From an uncultured Eubacteriales bacterium (GTDB lineage Bacteria; Bacillota; Clostridia; Oscillospirales; UMGS1783), in contig CAJLRT010000094.1 in NCBI GenBank assembly GCA_905209135.1, positions 1 through 5,395 on the forward strand: a DNA stretch of 5,395 nucleotides. The letters run 5' to 3'. The position numbers were made by a program, and so were the translations under genes. Shown one piece after another: positions 4,261-5,395 of this stretch. How positions within the stretch are numbered: the stretch's first letter is position 1; every line of letters starts with the position of its first letter. Below the pieces are notes generated by a model that had not been told where the DNA came from, searched no databases, and saw only the letters and a list, made by a program, of their open reading frames with translations.

Positions 4261-5395
4261 CAGAGCATTTTCGCATGGCCTTTGACGGGATCTGGAGCCA
4301 CAAGCTGCGCAGTGCGCTGACCATGCTGGGCGTGATTATCGGCATCGCGTCCATCATCGCCATTTCCTCCACCATCATGGGCACAAACGAACAGATTAAG
4401 CAGAACCTTATCGGCGCGGGCAACAACGCCGTGACCGTCAAGCTCTATCAGGGCGACTACGAGTTCTCCCTGGACTATCAGACCGCTCCGGAGGGCATTC
4501 CCGTGTTCGGGCCGGAAATTCTGGGCGAAGTTCTGGAAATTCCCGAAGTTGCGGACGCGTCCCTGTTCCTCCAGCGCGGCGCGTACGGCAGCATCTACCA
4601 CGGCGCCACCGGCCTCAACGGCGGCACCCTCTACGGCGTGGACGAAAACTATCTCGGCGTGTACGGATACGCCGTCCGGCAGGGCCGCGGCTTTTTGCCG
4701 GAGGATTTCAGCGGCTATCGGAAAGTGGCGGTGATCGACAAAAACGTGGCCTCCACCCTGTTCCAGAACGAAACCCCCGTCGGCAAAACCATAGAGGTGA
4801 TGGGCGAGCCTTTTACCGTTGTGGGCGTGGCGGCGCAGTCGTCCGCGTTCACGCCGGTCATCCACTCGCTTGAGGACTACTATACATATATGGATACAAG
4901 CGGCGGCAAGGTGTTCGTGCCCCAGAGCGTATGGCCTGTGATCTATCAGTACGACGAGCCGTCGTCGCTCGTCGTGCGGGCAAGGGATACGGAGTCGATG
5001 ACGGCGGCGGGCAAAAAGGCCACCGACCTGCTCAACGGCTACCTCACGGGCGACACGCAGGACGTCCGCTACAAGAGCGAGGACCTGCTCGAACAGGCCA
5101 AGCAGCTGCAGGAGCTGTCCAGCGCGACCAACCGGCAGCTTATCTGGATTGCGAGCATTTCCCTGCTTGTCGGCGGCATCGGCGTGATGAATATCATGCT
5201 CGTCTCGGTCACGGAGCGTACGCGCGAGATCGGCCTGAAAAAGGCGCTGGGCGCGCGGCGCAGGACCATTACGCTGCAGTTTCTCACGGAGGCCGGCGTA
5301 CTGACCTGCCTCGGCGGCGTGCTGGGCGTGCTTGTGGGCATTGCGCTGGCGTTTATCGTCTCGAGCGTGTCCATGGTCCCCATCGCCATCAGCGT
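4257..5395 (+). CDS. ABC transporter permease, MacB/FtsX family (partial at right edge)
   Basis: 379 codons are visible with no stop, so the gene continues past the window; family members of this form are usually a little over 400 residues, so roughly the last membrane helix is missing. A first membrane helix lies at about 19-41 (LRSALTMLGVIIGIASIIA), preceded by the amphipathic AFDGIWSHK segment typical of MacB. A large extracytoplasmic MacB-type domain spans about 43-285, including LYGVDENY (208-area equivalents at bases 4632-4655) and GVAAQSSAF. The FtsX core follows: helix 2 at about 295-317 (SLLVGGIGVMNIMLVSV), the cytoplasmic coupling segment TERTREIGLKKALGARR (319-335) that contacts the ATPase, and helix 3 at about 343-370. 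The start overlaps the adaptor 2 stop as ATGA. It would form a dimer with the ATPase and transmit force to the adaptors rather than conduct substrate through the membrane, as known for MacB. Confidence 0.93.
   Translation, partial: MTEHFRMAFDGIWSHKLRSALTMLGVIIGIASIIAISSTIMGTNEQIKQNLIGAGNNAVTVKLYQGDYEFSLDYQTAPEGIPVFGPEILGEVLEIPEVADASLFLQRGAYGSIYHGATGLNGGTLYGVDENYLGVYGYAVRQGRGFLPEDFSGYRKVAVIDKNVASTLFQNETPVGKTIEVMGEPFTVVGVAAQSSAFTPVIHSLEDYYTYMDTSGGKVFVPQSVWPVIYQYDEPSSLVVRARDTESMTAAGKKATDLLNGYLTGDTQDVRYKSEDLLEQAKQLQELSSATNRQLIWIASISLLVGGIGVMNIMLVSVTERTREIGLKKALGARRRTITLQFLTEAGVLTCLGGVLGVLVGIALAFIVSSVSMVPIAIS

Overview
The window is GC-rich DNA carrying one tightly packed, plus-strand operon for a MacAB/YknXYZ-type ABC export system, preceded by about 650 bases without a convincing gene. 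Strong GGAGG-type ribosome binding sites, a stand-alone ATPase rather than a MacB fusion, N-terminally anchored adaptor proteins and no outer-membrane TolC partner in view suggest a GC-rich Firmicute (Clostridia, perhaps a gut Oscillospirales or Christensenellales relative). The taxonomic placement is an inference from style, not from a marker gene.

Bases 1-467 are extremely GC-rich and full of short inverted repeats, with no supported gene. Bases 468-570 hold a stem-loop followed by six T residues (a terminator or attenuator) and the only AT-rich island in the window, where the operon promoter most likely lies. A possible 7-codon TTG leader ORF (635-658) overlaps the first start codon.

The operon runs: membrane fusion (adaptor) protein 1 (655-2052); ABC ATPase (2057-2734); adaptor protein 2 (2731-4260); MacB/FtsX-type permease (4257 to beyond the right edge). 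Gene junctions are a 4-base gap and two ATGA overlaps, each with a Shine-Dalgarno sequence about 9 bases before the start, so the genes are almost certainly co-translated. The inferred machine is an ATPase dimer driving two permease subunits, whose extracytoplasmic domains work with an adaptor assembly to move a substrate across or away from the cytoplasmic membrane. The substrate (macrolide, peptide, lipid or other) cannot be read from the sequence.

Two things are out of the ordinary. The operon has two divergent adaptor paralogues around a single ATPase. The second adaptor has its coiled-coil hairpin interrupted, where the tip should be, by a separate domain of about 85 residues held between two Pro-Glu repeat rods. 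These rods contain a 20-base exact direct repeat that would allow clean in-frame loss of the extra domain. The first adaptor instead ends in a tail made of three 14-residue Gly/Asp-rich repeats.
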